In this document: piece after piece, positions 5,502 through 12,276 of the stretch
How the letters are laid out: each line of letters starts with the position of its first letter
How positions within the stretch are numbered: the stretch's first letter is position 1
Origin: an uncultured Eubacteriales bacterium
GTDB lineage: Bacteria > Bacillota > Clostridia > Oscillospirales > Acutalibacteraceae
NCBI GenBank assembly: GCA_934667845.1
Contig: CAKUMQ010000055.1
Span: forward strand, 1 to 16,228
Direction: 5' to 3'
Length of the DNA: 16,228 bases
Program-made: the position numbers and the translations under genes
The notes under the pieces: model-generated
The model's database searches: none
Seen by the model: only the letters and a program-made list of their open reading frames with translations
What the model was told of the DNA's origin: nothing

Positions 5502-6836
5502 ATGCGTATTCAACTGTCTGACCACTTTACCATTGGCAAGCTGTTTCGCTTTACACTGCCGTCGATCCTGATGATGCTGTTTACCTCGATCTACGGTGTG
5601 GTGGATGGCTTCTTCGTGTCGAATTTTGCCGGAAAGACCGCCTTTGCCGCGATCAATCTCGTGATGCCGTTTATTATGATCCTCGGCGGCATGGGGTTCA
5701 TGATCGGCACGGGCGGCACGGCACTGGTGTCCAAGATCATGGGCGAGGGAGAGCCGGAAAAAGCCAACCGCGTATTTTCCATGATGATCGGGTTCACGGC
5801 GGTTCTTGGCGTGATCCTCTCTGTTGTGGGTGCCGTGTTCATCCGACCCGTCTCGTTCCTTTTGGGAGCGACCGCGGAAATGATCGAGGACTGCGTGCTC
5901 TATGGACGCATCGTCACGGCGTTTACTGTGGCGTTCATGCTGCAAAACGTGTTTCAGAGCTTTCTGATCGCGGCGGAAAAGCCGAAGCTGGGGCTGATCT
6001 CCACGATTGCCGCCGGTGTGACCAATATGGTGCTGGATGCGGTATTTGTCGGTGTATTTCACTGGGGAATCGCGGGCGCCGCGGTGGCGACGGGTATCAG
6101 CCAATGTGTGGGCGGTATTTATCCGCTGATCTATTTCCTGCGCCCGAATTCCAGCCGCCTGCGTCTTGTCCCGGCGCGTCCGGAGCCGCTTTTGCTGCTG
6201 AAGGCCTGCGCAAACGGCTCGTCCGAGCTGATGAGCAACATCTCCTCCTCGGTCGTCAGCATTGTCTATAATTTTCAGCTGCTCAAGTATATCGGTGAGG
6301 ACGGTGTTTCGGCATACGGTGTGCTGATGTATGTGCAGTTTATTTTCGTGGCGATCTTTATCGGCTATTCCATCGGCTGCGCGCCGATCATCGGCTATCA
6401 TTACGGCGCGGAGAATCATGCCGAGCTGAAAAATATGCTGAAAAAAAGCTCCTGCCTGATGGGGGCGGGAGGAATTGTCCTGACGCTGGCGGCATTTTTG
6501 CTCGCCGAGCCGCTGGCTGCCGTATTTGTCGGTTATGACCCGACGCTGTTTGCGCTGACGACGCATGCATTCCGCATCTTTTCGCTGGCGTTTCTCTTTG
6601 CCGGCTTCAATATTTTTGCTTCCTCTTTCTTTACTGCGCTCAACAACGGCGCGGTGTCGGCGGCGATCTCCTTTCTGCGCACGCTGCTGTTCCAGACCTC
6701 GTCCGTCCTGATCCTGCCGATCTTGGTGGGAATCGACGGCATCTGGTGGGCGATTGCCGCCGCAGAGGTGTTTGCCTTTGCCATTTCGCTGACGTTTCTG
6801 TTTGCCGGGCGGCGGCGGTACGGCTATGCCGACTGA
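5502..6836 (+). CDS. MATE family multidrug/metabolite exporter
   Basis: A 444-residue integral membrane protein with about twelve hydrophobic segments and two similar halves, typical of MATE transporters (DinF/NorM group), which export organic cations or metabolites using Na+ or H+ gradients. The N-terminus FRFTLPSILMMLFTSIYGVVDGFFV and the segments INLVMPFIMILGGMGFMIGTGG and GYSIGCAPIIGYHYGA are familiar MATE sequences. ATG 5502 is preferred over ATG 5496 because of the hairpin-spaced ribosome site. It follows the ATP-grasp gene after a terminator and may be partly co-transcribed by read-through; no separate promoter was seen in the short gap. Export of a product of the aminotransferase and ATP-grasp enzymes is possible but only inferred from position. 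A bidirectional hairpin follows. Confidence 0.9.
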   Translation: MRIQLSDHFTIGKLFRFTLPSILMMLFTSIYGVVDGFFVSNFAGKTAFAAINLVMPFIMILGGMGFMIGTGGTALVSKIMGEGEPEKANRVFSMMIGFTAVLGVILSVVGAVFIRPVSFLLGATAEMIEDCVLYGRIVTAFTVAFMLQNVFQSFLIAAEKPKLGLISTIAAGVTNMVLDAVFVGVFHWGIAGAAVATGISQCVGGIYPLIYFLRPNSSRLRLVPARPEPLLLLKACANGSSELMSNISSSVVSIVYNFQLLKYIGEDGVSAYGVLMYVQFIFVAIFIGYSIGCAPIIGYHYGAENHAELKNMLKKSSCLMGAGGIVLTLAAFLLAEPLAAVFVGYDPTLFALTTHAFRIFSLAFLFAGFNIFASSFFTALNNGAVSAAISFLRTLLFQTSSVLILPILVGIDGIWWAIAAAEVFAFAISLTFLFAGRRRYGYAD

Positions 6837-6852
6837 ACAAGATCGTCTGTCA

Positions 6853-6896
6853 AAAGCCGCCGCGCACTGTCCTTTCGGGCAGGGCGCGGCGACTTT
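6853..6896. terminator. Bidirectional terminator between MATE and glycosyltransferase genes
   Basis: CGCCGCGC (6858-6865) pairs with GCGCGGCG (6884-6891); beyond one mismatch AAAG (6853-6856) pairs with CTTT (6893-6896), giving A-run before and T-run after the stem. CTG/CAG extends the inner loop. The two flanking genes converge on it. Confidence 0.85.
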
Positions 6897-6906
6897 GTTA
6901 TGCGGT

Positions 6907-7866
6907 TCAGCGGCCTTGCTCGGAGCCGTCCAGATATTCACGGATCAGATAGCGCGGACGCTGCTTGGTCTCCAGGTAGACCTTGCCGATATATTCTCCG
7001 ATGATGCCGATGGCGATCAACTGGATCCCGCCGATCGCCCAGACCGAAAACATGATGCTTGTCCATCCCGGCGTCACCTGCCCGCGGCAGTACTGCACAA
7101 GTGAGTAGATCAGCATGGCGATAGAGATGAAAAACAGCAGCACACCGACCGTGAGGATCATGCGGATGGGTTTAATGCTCAGTGAGGTGATGCCCTCAAA
7201 GGCAAACGCCAGCATTTTTTTCAGCGGGTATTTGCTTTCGCCCGCAAAGCGTTCCTTCCGCTCATAATATACGCAGTCATGCCGATAACCGACCATCGGG
7301 ACGATGCCGCGCAGGAACAGATTGACCTCGCGGAATTCCGAAAGCCCCTCCAGGGCGCGGCGGCTCATCAGCCGGTAATCCGCATGGTTGAATACCACTT
7401 CGACCCCGAAGGAGCGCAGCAGGCGATAGAATCCCTCGGCAGTCATCCGCTTGAACGCGGTGTCCTTTTTACGGGAGGAGCGCACGCCGTACACAATGTC
7501 GCAGCCATCCTCGTATTTTTCCAGCATGGCGTCCACGGCGTCGATATCGTCCTGCAGGTCGGCGTCCATGGAGATCACGCAGTCGGCGCGGTCGCGCACG
7601 GTCATCAGTCCGGCAAGCAGGGCGTTCTGATGCCCGCGGTTGCGGCTCAGATCGATTCCCTGGACATGCGGATCCTCGTTGTGAAACTGTGTGATCAGCT
7701 CCCAGGTGCGGTCCTTTGAGCCGTCGTTGACAAAAACGATGCGGCTGTCATTGGATATGGCGCCCGAAGCGGTCAGCGTGTCCAGTTTTTTCCGCAGACG
7801 CGACACCGTCTCCGGCAATACCTCCTGCTCGTTGTAGCAGGGAACGACAATATACAGTGTGGTCAT
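6907..7866 (-). CDS. Family 2 glycosyltransferase, DPM/GtrB type (polyprenyl-phosphate sugar transferase)
   Basis: A 319-residue enzyme. The catalytic domain (1-230) has IVVPCYNEQEVL at the start, VNDGSKDRT (47-54) and the metal-binding DAD (101-103) in SMDADLQDD, followed by HADYRLMSRRAL and FLRGIVPMVGY, the pattern of dolichyl/undecaprenyl-phosphate glucosyl- or mannosyltransferases. Two membrane helices close the protein (about 234-262 and 270-295), ending with IIGEYIGKVYLETK(Q)RP, as in GtrB and YkoT/CsbB-like proteins. It should transfer a sugar from a nucleotide donor to undecaprenyl phosphate at the cytoplasmic side of the membrane for later use on wall polymers. The ATG at 7866 follows AGGAGGG. 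It has its own promoter. The exact sugar cannot be told. Confidence 0.88.
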   Translation of the reverse strand: MTTLYIVVPCYNEQEVLPETVSRLRKKLDTLTASGAISNDSRIVFVNDGSKDRTWELITQFHNEDPHVQGIDLSRNRGHQNALLAGLMTVRDRADCVISMDADLQDDIDAVDAMLEKYEDGCDIVYGVRSSRKKDTAFKRMTAEGFYRLLRSFGVEVVFNHADYRLMSRRALEGLSEFREVNLFLRGIVPMVGYRHDCVYYERKERFAGESKYPLKKMLAFAFEGITSLSIKPIRMILTVGVLLFFISIAMLIYSLVQYCRGQVTPGWTSIMFSVWAIGGIQLIAIGIIGEYIGKVYLETKQRPRYLIREYLDGSEQGR

Positions 7867-7902
7867 AACGCCCTCCTGTTTTATCCGATTATTTCAAGGT
7901 CT

Positions 7903-7931
7903 ATTGTATCAAAATCGAATAAAAAGGTCAA
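7903..7931 (-). promoter_or_regulatory. Sigma-A-type promoter of the glycosyltransferase
   Basis: On the minus strand TTGACC (7931-7926) and TACAAT (7908-7903) are 17 bases apart, with TGA before the -10. It lies about 37 bases before the ATG, in the gap after the BofC-like gene. Confidence 0.8.
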
Positions 7932-7945
7932 GAGGGGAGTGGGCA

Positions 7946-8281
7946 TCAGCTCGTATAATCCTCCAGGAGGGATTCCAGTTCCCGGCGGCTTTGAGCGATC
8001 ACGCCGCTTTTCAGCCGCAGCTGCTCCTCCTCCGGCAATGCGGCAACAGAAACGTCGTACAGCTCGCAGGGCTCGGGGGCGCCGGGCGCAAAAACGGCAA
8101 GCTGTCCGTTCCAGACGCCGAGGATCCATCCGGCTTCACGCGCGGCGGACGAGACGTCGGATATATCGTTCAAACTTTCGGCAGGGGCAGACGGGGTCAG
8201 CCGGAGCATGAGGAGGATCCCGGTCAGAAGCAGAGCGATGCCGATGACGAGACCGATGATCTTTCCGATGCAGTGGGACAA
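7946..8281 (-). CDS. Membrane-anchored protein with BofC-C-terminal-like domain
   Basis: A 111-residue protein. Residues 7-27 (IIGLVIGIALLLTGILLML) form a signal anchor, a Ser/Ala/Asp linker follows, and the C-terminal 60 residues (WNGQLAVFAPG, LYDVSVAALPEEEQ, LKSGV, ELESLLEDYTS) resemble the C-terminal domain of BofC, a forespore protein that in Bacillus controls SpoIVB and so the activation of pro-sigma-K. Many Clostridia carry short proteins of this type, of unproven role. The only start in frame is a TTG at 8281, 11 bases after AAAGGAAAGG; an ATG 10 bases upstream is out of frame. It lies 79 bases before the glycosyltransferase, which has its own promoter. The BofC link is recognised by pattern only. 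Confidence 0.6.
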   Translation of the reverse strand: MSHCIGKIIGLVIGIALLLTGILLMLRLTPSAPAESLNDISDVSSAAREAGWILGVWNGQLAVFAPGAPEPCELYDVSVAALPEEEQLRLKSGVIAQSRRELESLLEDYTS

Positions 8282-8417
8282 GATCGGTCATTCCTTTCCT
8301 TTTTATGCTGTCCACAGTATGTACATAAAAGAGGGAAAATATACCGGTCAGGCGGCTGATCGTGCGTACCTTAGAACAGGAAAGCGGAAAGTCAAGCGTT
8401 TTGATGCAGGGTATACA

Positions 8418-8447
8418 TTGAAAATTCTACAGTTGGTATGATATAAT
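8418..8447 (+). promoter_or_regulatory. Sigma-A-type promoter of the DUF952 gene
   Basis: TTGAAA (8418-8423) and TATAAT (8442-8447) with 18 bases between them and TGA directly before the -10. The gene starts 30 bases later after GAGAGGAAAGAG. The remaining upstream gap (8282-8417) shows no further clear element. Confidence 0.8.
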
Positions 8448-8477
8448 GTGTACACACTGAAATGAGAGGAAAGAGAT

Positions 8478-8831
8478 ATGATTTTACATTGCATGAAAAA
8501 AGCGACATGGGAAGAACGAAAAGAGAAAGAATGCTGGGGGCAACGCAATATAAATGATGAGGGCTTTATCCATTGCTCGACTGTCGAATACTTTTGTAGA
8601 GTGGCAGTAAATTTTGCTTCTGTTGAGGATGATATGGTGCTGCTCTGCATTGACGAAGATAAATTAAACGCCGAGGTTCGGTATGAGGATAGCGATAATT
8701 GCGGAAGGGCCTATCCGCACATTTACGGTTTGGTTAACAATGATGCCGTAATGAAAGTGCTTCCGTTTTTAAGAAATGACGATGGTACCTGGATGAAAAA
8801 CCCGGAGTTTGCGGACATCCCGGATAAATAG
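8478..8831 (+). CDS. DUF952 family protein
   Basis: A 117-residue soluble protein. ILHCMKKATWEE at the start, the DEGFIHCST motif and the PHIYGLVNNDAV stretch mark the DUF952 family, small proteins with a fold related to ADP-ribosyl-binding or transferase domains but of unknown function. The ATG at 8478 follows AGAGGAAAGAG, and a good sigma-A promoter stands just upstream, so it is a single-gene unit. Codon use (GAT, AAA, AAT, TTT) is noticeably more AT-rich than that of its neighbours, which suggests later acquisition. It converges on the metallo-beta-lactamase gene, with a bidirectional hairpin between them. The 208-base gap after it contains only that hairpin. Confidence 0.8.
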   Translation: MILHCMKKATWEERKEKECWGQRNINDEGFIHCSTVEYFCRVAVNFASVEDDMVLLCIDEDKLNAEVRYEDSDNCGRAYPHIYGLVNNDAVMKVLPFLRNDDGTWMKNPEFADIPDK

Positions 8832-8950
8832 GAAAAATGGGCTTATGGGAACAGCCAACCACGATACAGAGGGATATAGAGATATATCGAATCCGTTGCT
8901 AAAGAATATACCTTGTGGACTGCGCCCTCGTGGATGAACCGATGGAAGCA

Positions 8951-8980
8951 GAAAAGGTATGACCGAAATCATACCTTTTC
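8951..8980. terminator. Bidirectional terminator between DUF952 and MBL-fold genes
   Basis: GAAAAGGTATGA (8951-8962) pairs perfectly with TCATACCTTTTC (8969-8980), a 12-bp stem with a six-base loop CCGAAA. The A/T pairs at the base give a T-run on either strand, so it can serve both converging genes. Confidence 0.8.
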
Positions 8981-9039
8981 CACAGAAACAATATTTTAGT
9001 GTTTTATGAGCGCTGTCCTTTTTGTGCGGCTTTTGGGTA

Positions 9040-9876
9040 TTATTCAAACACATAGTCCCCGAAAGCAGCGGGAAAGCTCGCCTGTACATGCAGTTGCTCC
9101 ATCCATTCCCGCGTCTGCAGTGTGCGCCACGGACCGGAGTCCCGCCCGCCGCCGTTGTCGTTTTCCCAAAGCCAATCCGGCGCCGGATACAGACAGATTT
9201 TCGGTTCAATCAGGCTGTACATATCAAAGGTGACGCCGTTTTGCCCGTGGTGCGCCATCTGTACGATGTCGCAGCGCAGTTTATCGCGCGACTCGTTGAC
9301 AAGGATCTTTTGCCCCTCCGGCGCCAGGTCGGCAAGGAACAGAACATCCCTTTTCGGGAATCCGACGCGCAATACAATACTCGTATCGTTTACACTGGGC
9401 ATGTTTTCGTAATCCGGCAGGGAGTTGAGTACCTCGATGCTCACGCCGAAGTCGAAGCAGTCCCCGCGGCCGATCCGCACGGTGGGAATCCCGCTTTTGG
9501 GGAGCAGTTCCCAAAAAGCGGCGAAGTGCTGCTGCTGATTTTCCCGCGCAATGGCGGGCCAGTCAGGCGACGGGAACGAAAAATAGATGCCGTCGATTGT
9601 CAATTTGAGCTTTTCACGCTCTAAAAGCCGCAGAAGCGTGCCGTAGTGGTCGTCGTGCGCATGGGTGAGGAACCAGGCAGAAACGTGTCCGCCCTTTTCA
9701 CGCAGAACACCTTCCAAAAAGTCGGCGTCCTCGTCACAGCAGTTGCCGCCGTCGATCATGATGAGCCGGCCGTCGGGGCTTTCGATCAGATAGGACATCA
9801 TCTGCACATGACTTTTGTTGGAAAACTGATACAGTTTTCCGCCGCCCAGATTCAGATAGACGTGATTGACAGGCAT
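9040..9876 (-). CDS. Metallo-beta-lactamase-fold hydrolase, ComEC-like
   Basis: A 278-residue protein of the MBL superfamily. The metal-binding motif T-H72-A-H74-D-D76-H77 is intact, IMIDGG (39-44) leads the fold, LFLADL provides the bridging aspartate and MAHHGQNG a later metal histidine. The MAHHGQNG and LNSLPDYEN(M)/VNDTSIVLRV parts match the stand-alone relatives of the ComEC C-terminal domain, which are phosphodiesterases or nucleases by inference; the actual substrate is unknown. No signal peptide is seen. The ATG at 9876 follows GGAGG. It may be transcribed with rpmB upstream, since no terminator is visible between them, and ends at the shared hairpin 8951-8980. Confidence 0.85.
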   Translation of the reverse strand: MPVNHVYLNLGGGKLYQFSNKSHVQMMSYLIESPDGRLIMIDGGNCCDEDADFLEGVLREKGGHVSAWFLTHAHDDHYGTLLRLLEREKLKLTIDGIYFSFPSPDWPAIARENQQQHFAAFWELLPKSGIPTVRIGRGDCFDFGVSIEVLNSLPDYENMPSVNDTSIVLRVGFPKRDVLFLADLAPEGQKILVNESRDKLRCDIVQMAHHGQNGVTFDMYSLIEPKICLYPAPDWLWENDNGGGRDSGPWRTLQTREWMEQLHVQASFPAAFGDYVFE

Positions 9877-9983
9877 AGATCATTCCTCCGCAGTGATAAA
9901 ATAATGAAGGCAGCGCCAAAAACAAAAAATCCAATGGAAACAGCCGTGCGGGCGTTGTCCATCGGACTTTTCATCGTATTCAT
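9852..9983 (-). CDS. Possible 43-residue single-helix membrane peptide between rpmB and the MBL gene
   Basis: An open frame from ATG 9983 to TGA 9852 encodes a peptide with a basic/hydrophilic start, one hydrophobic helix (AVSIGFFVFGAAFIILSL) and a RRND end that contains the next gene's ribosome binding site. It overlaps the MBL gene start by 25 bases, so translation of the two could be coupled. Against it: no Shine-Dalgarno sequence is seen before any of its three Met codons (9983, 9974, 9962). It fills most of an otherwise empty 131-base gap. Confidence 0.3.
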   Translation of the reverse strand: MNTMKSPMDNARTAVSIGFFVFGAAFIILSLRRNDLCLSITSI

Positions 9984-10007
9984 GTTGGGGATAAGGCGGC
10001 GCAGAGC

Positions 10008-10196
10008 TTACAGCGCGCGCACGACCTTACCGGAACGCAGGCAACGGGTGCAGGCGTACACATGGGTCGGACTACCGTTCACCATCGCTTTGACACGGCG
10101 GACATTCGGCTTCCAGGTGCGGTTCGCACGCCGATGGGAGTGGGAAACGCGGATACCAAACGTAACGCCTTTGCCGCAGAATTCACATTTTGCCAT
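10008..10196 (-). CDS. rpmB: 50S ribosomal protein bL28
   Basis: A 62-residue ribosomal protein, full length for bL28. The start MAKCEFCGKGVTFGIRVSHS and the core RTWKPNVRRV are characteristic. It is the zinc-binding (C+) form: C4-x2-C7 and C49-x2-C52 are both present, so the protein should depend on zinc, and no zinc-free second copy is visible here. The ATG at 10196 follows AAAGGAGG. It has its own promoter, divergent from that of rpsB, and no terminator was seen between it and the genes downstream. Confidence 0.97.
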   Translation of the reverse strand: MAKCEFCGKGVTFGIRVSHSHRRANRTWKPNVRRVKAMVNGSPTHVYACTRCLRSGKVVRAL

Positions 10197-10241
10197 ACTT
10201 TCTGCACCTCCTTTGCGCGGGGATATTTACACAACAGTAGT

Positions 10242-10270
10242 ATTATAGCAGAACACATGCAGAAAAGCAA
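10242..10270 (-). promoter_or_regulatory. Sigma-A-type promoter of rpmB
   Basis: On the minus strand TTGCTT (10270-10265) and TATAAT (10247-10242) are 17 bases apart, with TGC before the -10. It lies about 45 bases before the rpmB ATG and points away from the rpsB promoter. Confidence 0.8.
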
Positions 10271-10273
10271 GCA

Positions 10274-10327
10274 TTTTTTGAAAAAAGTTTTCTTTTCCCG
10301 CAAAAAAGCACTGTTTTTTCAAAAAAA
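10274..10327. other. A/T-tract block between divergent rpmB and rpsB promoters
   Basis: Runs of A or T of 5-7 bases occur at 10274-10279, 10281-10286, 10302-10307, 10314-10319 and 10321-10327. A-tracts are about 20 bases apart, two helical turns, which favours bent DNA. TTTTTTGAAAAAA at 10274 is the reverse complement of TTTTTTCAAAAAA at 10314. The block lies exactly between the two -35 boxes and could serve both as UP element. Confidence 0.5.
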
Positions 10328-10342
10328 GATGCCGGTTTGCTC

Positions 10343-10371
10343 TTTACAAATGAAGATATAAGTGATATAAT
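10343..10371 (+). promoter_or_regulatory. Sigma-A-type promoter of rpsB-tsf
   Basis: TTTACA (10343-10348) and TATAAT (10366-10371) with 17 bases between and TGA directly before the -10. The expected transcript start near 10378 gives a leader of about 100 nt before rpsB. Confidence 0.85.
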
Positions 10372-10393
10372 AGCAAGGCTAATGCAACACACA

Positions 10394-10451
10394 CGCAGAA
10401 ACAGAAGACCGACCGGTGCTGTTTTTTGCAGTCGTCGGCGTGCGTTCTGCG
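10394..10451 (+). ncRNA. Possible structured leader of the rpsB mRNA
   Basis: Three nested pairings can be drawn: CGCAGAA (10394-10400) with TTCTGCG (10445-10451), CCGAC (10409-10413) with GTCGG (10434-10438), and CTG (10419-10421) with CAG (10429-10431). The 3' arm ends 11 bases before the rpsB Shine-Dalgarno AAGGAGG (10463-10469) and touches an extra GGAGG at 10451-10455. Autoregulation of ribosomal protein operons by such leaders is well known; whether this one binds S2 is unproven. Confidence 0.4.
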
Positions 10452-10478
10452 GAGGTAAAACCAAGGAGGAAAAACACT

Positions 10479-11228
10479 ATGGCAGTCGTATCTATGAAAC
10501 AGTTGTTGGAGGCCGGCGTACACTTCGGTCACCAGACCCGCCGCTGGAACCCGAAAATGGCTCCGTACATCTTCACGGAGCGCAACGGGATCTACATCAT
10601 TGATCTGCAGAAGACCGTGCGCAAGCTCGAAGAGGCGTATATGTTCGTGCGCGAGCTTTCCGCGAGCGGCAGCACTGTGCTGTTTGTCGGCACGAAGAAG
10701 CAGGCGCAGGATTCCATCCGTGAGGAAGCGACCCGCGCCGGCGCTTACTATGTCAATGCCCGTTGGCTCGGCGGTATGCTGACCAACTTCCGCACCATCC
10801 GCGGCCGCGTGGCGCGTCTGAGCCAGCTCAAGACGATGCAGGAGGACGGCACGTTCGACCTGCTGCCGAAAAAGGAAGTCATCCGTCTCGAGCATGAGAT
10901 CGAGAAGCTCGAGAAGTTCATGGGCGGTATCAAGGATATGAAGAAGCTCCCCGGCGCCCTGTTTGTGGTCGATCCGCGCAAGGAGCGCATCGCGGTCTCC
11001 GAGGCGAAGAAGCTCGGTATTCCCGTTGTGGCTATCGTGGACACCAACTGCGATCCCGATGAAGTGGATTATGTGATCCCCGGCAACGATGATGCCATCC
11101 GTGCGGTCAAGCTGATCGCCGGCACGATGGCGGATGCGCTGATCGAGGGCCGTCAGGGTGAGGCCGATGCCGCTGAGGAAGCGGAAAAGGCCGAGGGCGA
11201 GACTGCCGAAGCCGAGAGCGCGGAATAA
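10479..11228 (+). CDS. rpsB: 30S ribosomal protein uS2
   Basis: A 249-residue uS2. The sequence begins MAVVSMKQLLEAGVHFGHQT, followed by the standard blocks RRWNPKMAPYIF, FVGTKKQA, YVNARWLGGMLTNF, GALFVVDP and PVVAIVDTNCDPD, so the protein is complete. The last 25 residues are an Ala/Glu-rich acidic tail, common in Clostridia and not conserved. It binds the small subunit late in assembly and is needed for mRNA binding. The ATG at 10479 follows AAGGAGG. The gene is followed 40 bases later by tsf in the usual rpsB-tsf operon, read from the promoter at 10343-10371. Confidence 0.97.
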   Translation: MAVVSMKQLLEAGVHFGHQTRRWNPKMAPYIFTERNGIYIIDLQKTVRKLEEAYMFVRELSASGSTVLFVGTKKQAQDSIREEATRAGAYYVNARWLGGMLTNFRTIRGRVARLSQLKTMQEDGTFDLLPKKEVIRLEHEIEKLEKFMGGIKDMKKLPGALFVVDPRKERIAVSEAKKLGIPVVAIVDTNCDPDEVDYVIPGNDDAIRAVKLIAGTMADALIEGRQGEADAAEEAEKAEGETAEAESAE

Positions 11229-11268
11229 TTGACCGCATCTGATTTAAGGATCAAGGAGGAAAACGATA

Positions 11269-12192
11269 ATGGCATTTACAGCAAAGGACGTCGTCGCTCT
11301 CCGTGAGCGCACCGGCGTCGGCATGATGGATTGCAAGAAGGCGTTGACCGAAGCCGACGGCGATATGGACAAGGCCATTGATATTCTGCGTGAAAAGGGC
11401 CTGGCGAAGCAGGCGAAAAAAGCCAGCCGTGTGGCGGCTGAGGGCGTGGCGTATGCGACGGTCGATGCGGATAAGAAGGTCGGTGTTCTGGTGGAGGTCA
11501 ACTCCGAGACCGACTTTGCCGCGAAGAGTGACAAGTTTATGGATTTCGTTAAGACTGTGGCGCAGACCATCATCGACGGCAATCCCGCCGATGTGGATGC
11601 GCTGATGGCGATGACCTGCCCGACCGGCGCGACGCTCGCTGACGAGCTGCGCGACAAGGTCATGGTGATCGGCGAGAACCTCAGCGTGCGCCGCTTTGTC
11701 CGCTATGAGGGCGATTGCGTCTCTTATGTCCACGGCGGCGGCCGTATCGGTGTGCTGGTTCGCTTTGAGGCGGATGCCGCTGCTTCCGGCAGCGAAGCAC
11801 TGGTGGCCTGCGGCAAGGATGTGGCCATGCAGATCGCTGCGCTGAACGCACCGTATCTCGATAAGTCCACGGTTCCCGCTGCGGATCTGGCTCACGAGAA
11901 GGAAGTGCAGCTTGCGCTGATCCGCAACGATCCGAAGAATGCCAACAAGCCCGAGAATATTCTCGAGAAGATGATCGAAGGCAAAATGAAGAAGTTCTTC
12001 GAGGAGAACTGCGTCATGCAGCAGGCGTTCGTCAAAAACGGCGATCAGACGGTCGAGCAGTATGTGGCGGAGTGCGCCAAGGCCGTCGGCGGCGAGATGA
12101 AGGTCGTCGAGTTTGCCCGTTTTGAAAAGGGCGAGGGCATCCAGAAGCGCGAGGATGATTTCGCGGCGGAAGTCGCCAGCATGGTGAAGTAA
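11269..12192 (+). CDS. tsf: Translation elongation factor EF-Ts
   Basis: A 307-residue EF-Ts, the nucleotide exchange factor that restores EF-Tu-GTP. The N-terminal UBA-like part (residues 1-50: TAKDVVALRERTGVGMMDCK and KAIDILREKGL) and the exchange motif with ETDFAAKSDKF are intact; the later YVHGGGRIGVLVRF and KMKKFFEENC(V)MQQAFVK blocks are also typical. The ATG at 11269 follows AAGGAGG. It is the last gene of the rpsB-tsf operon and ends in a strong intrinsic terminator. The frr and pyrH genes often found after tsf are absent; trmO follows instead. Confidence 0.97.
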   Translation: MAFTAKDVVALRERTGVGMMDCKKALTEADGDMDKAIDILREKGLAKQAKKASRVAAEGVAYATVDADKKVGVLVEVNSETDFAAKSDKFMDFVKTVAQTIIDGNPADVDALMAMTCPTGATLADELRDKVMVIGENLSVRRFVRYEGDCVSYVHGGGRIGVLVRFEADAAASGSEALVACGKDVAMQIAALNAPYLDKSTVPAADLAHEKEVQLALIRNDPKNANKPENILEKMIEGKMKKFFEENCVMQQAFVKNGDQTVEQYVAECAKAVGGEMKVVEFARFEKGEGIQKREDDFAAEVASMVK

Positions 12193-12211
12193 TTCAAACA
12201 GGCTTTCTCTG

Positions 12212-12242
12212 AAAAGCGGGAGGAACTTCCTCCCGCTTTTTT
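12212..12242 (+). terminator. Intrinsic terminator of rpsB-tsf
   Basis: GCGGGAGG (12216-12223) pairs with CCTCCCGC (12229-12236); AAAA before and TTTTTT (12237-12242) after complete a classical rho-independent terminator. Confidence 0.95.
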
Positions 12243-12243
12243 G

Positions 12244-12249
12244 TATAAT
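12244..12249 (+). promoter_or_regulatory. Probable -10 element of trmO directly behind the tsf terminator
   Basis: TATAAT begins two bases after the terminator T-run, 27 bases before the trmO ATG. No good -35 is visible, as the expected position falls inside the terminator stem. Confidence 0.4.
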
Positions 12250-12276
12250 GTTATCAGACCGAAGGGGAGAAAGGCA

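Noticed and set aside
3103..6836. Ectoine biosynthesis cluster
   Set aside because: Only an EctB-type enzyme is present; no diaminobutyrate acetyltransferase or ectoine synthase is found on either strand in the window.
5415..6941. A 508-codon open frame on the minus strand
   Set aside because: It is antisense to the MATE gene and composed of Arg/His/Asp/Gln-rich low-complexity sequence with no motif; the MATE frame is clearly the real one.
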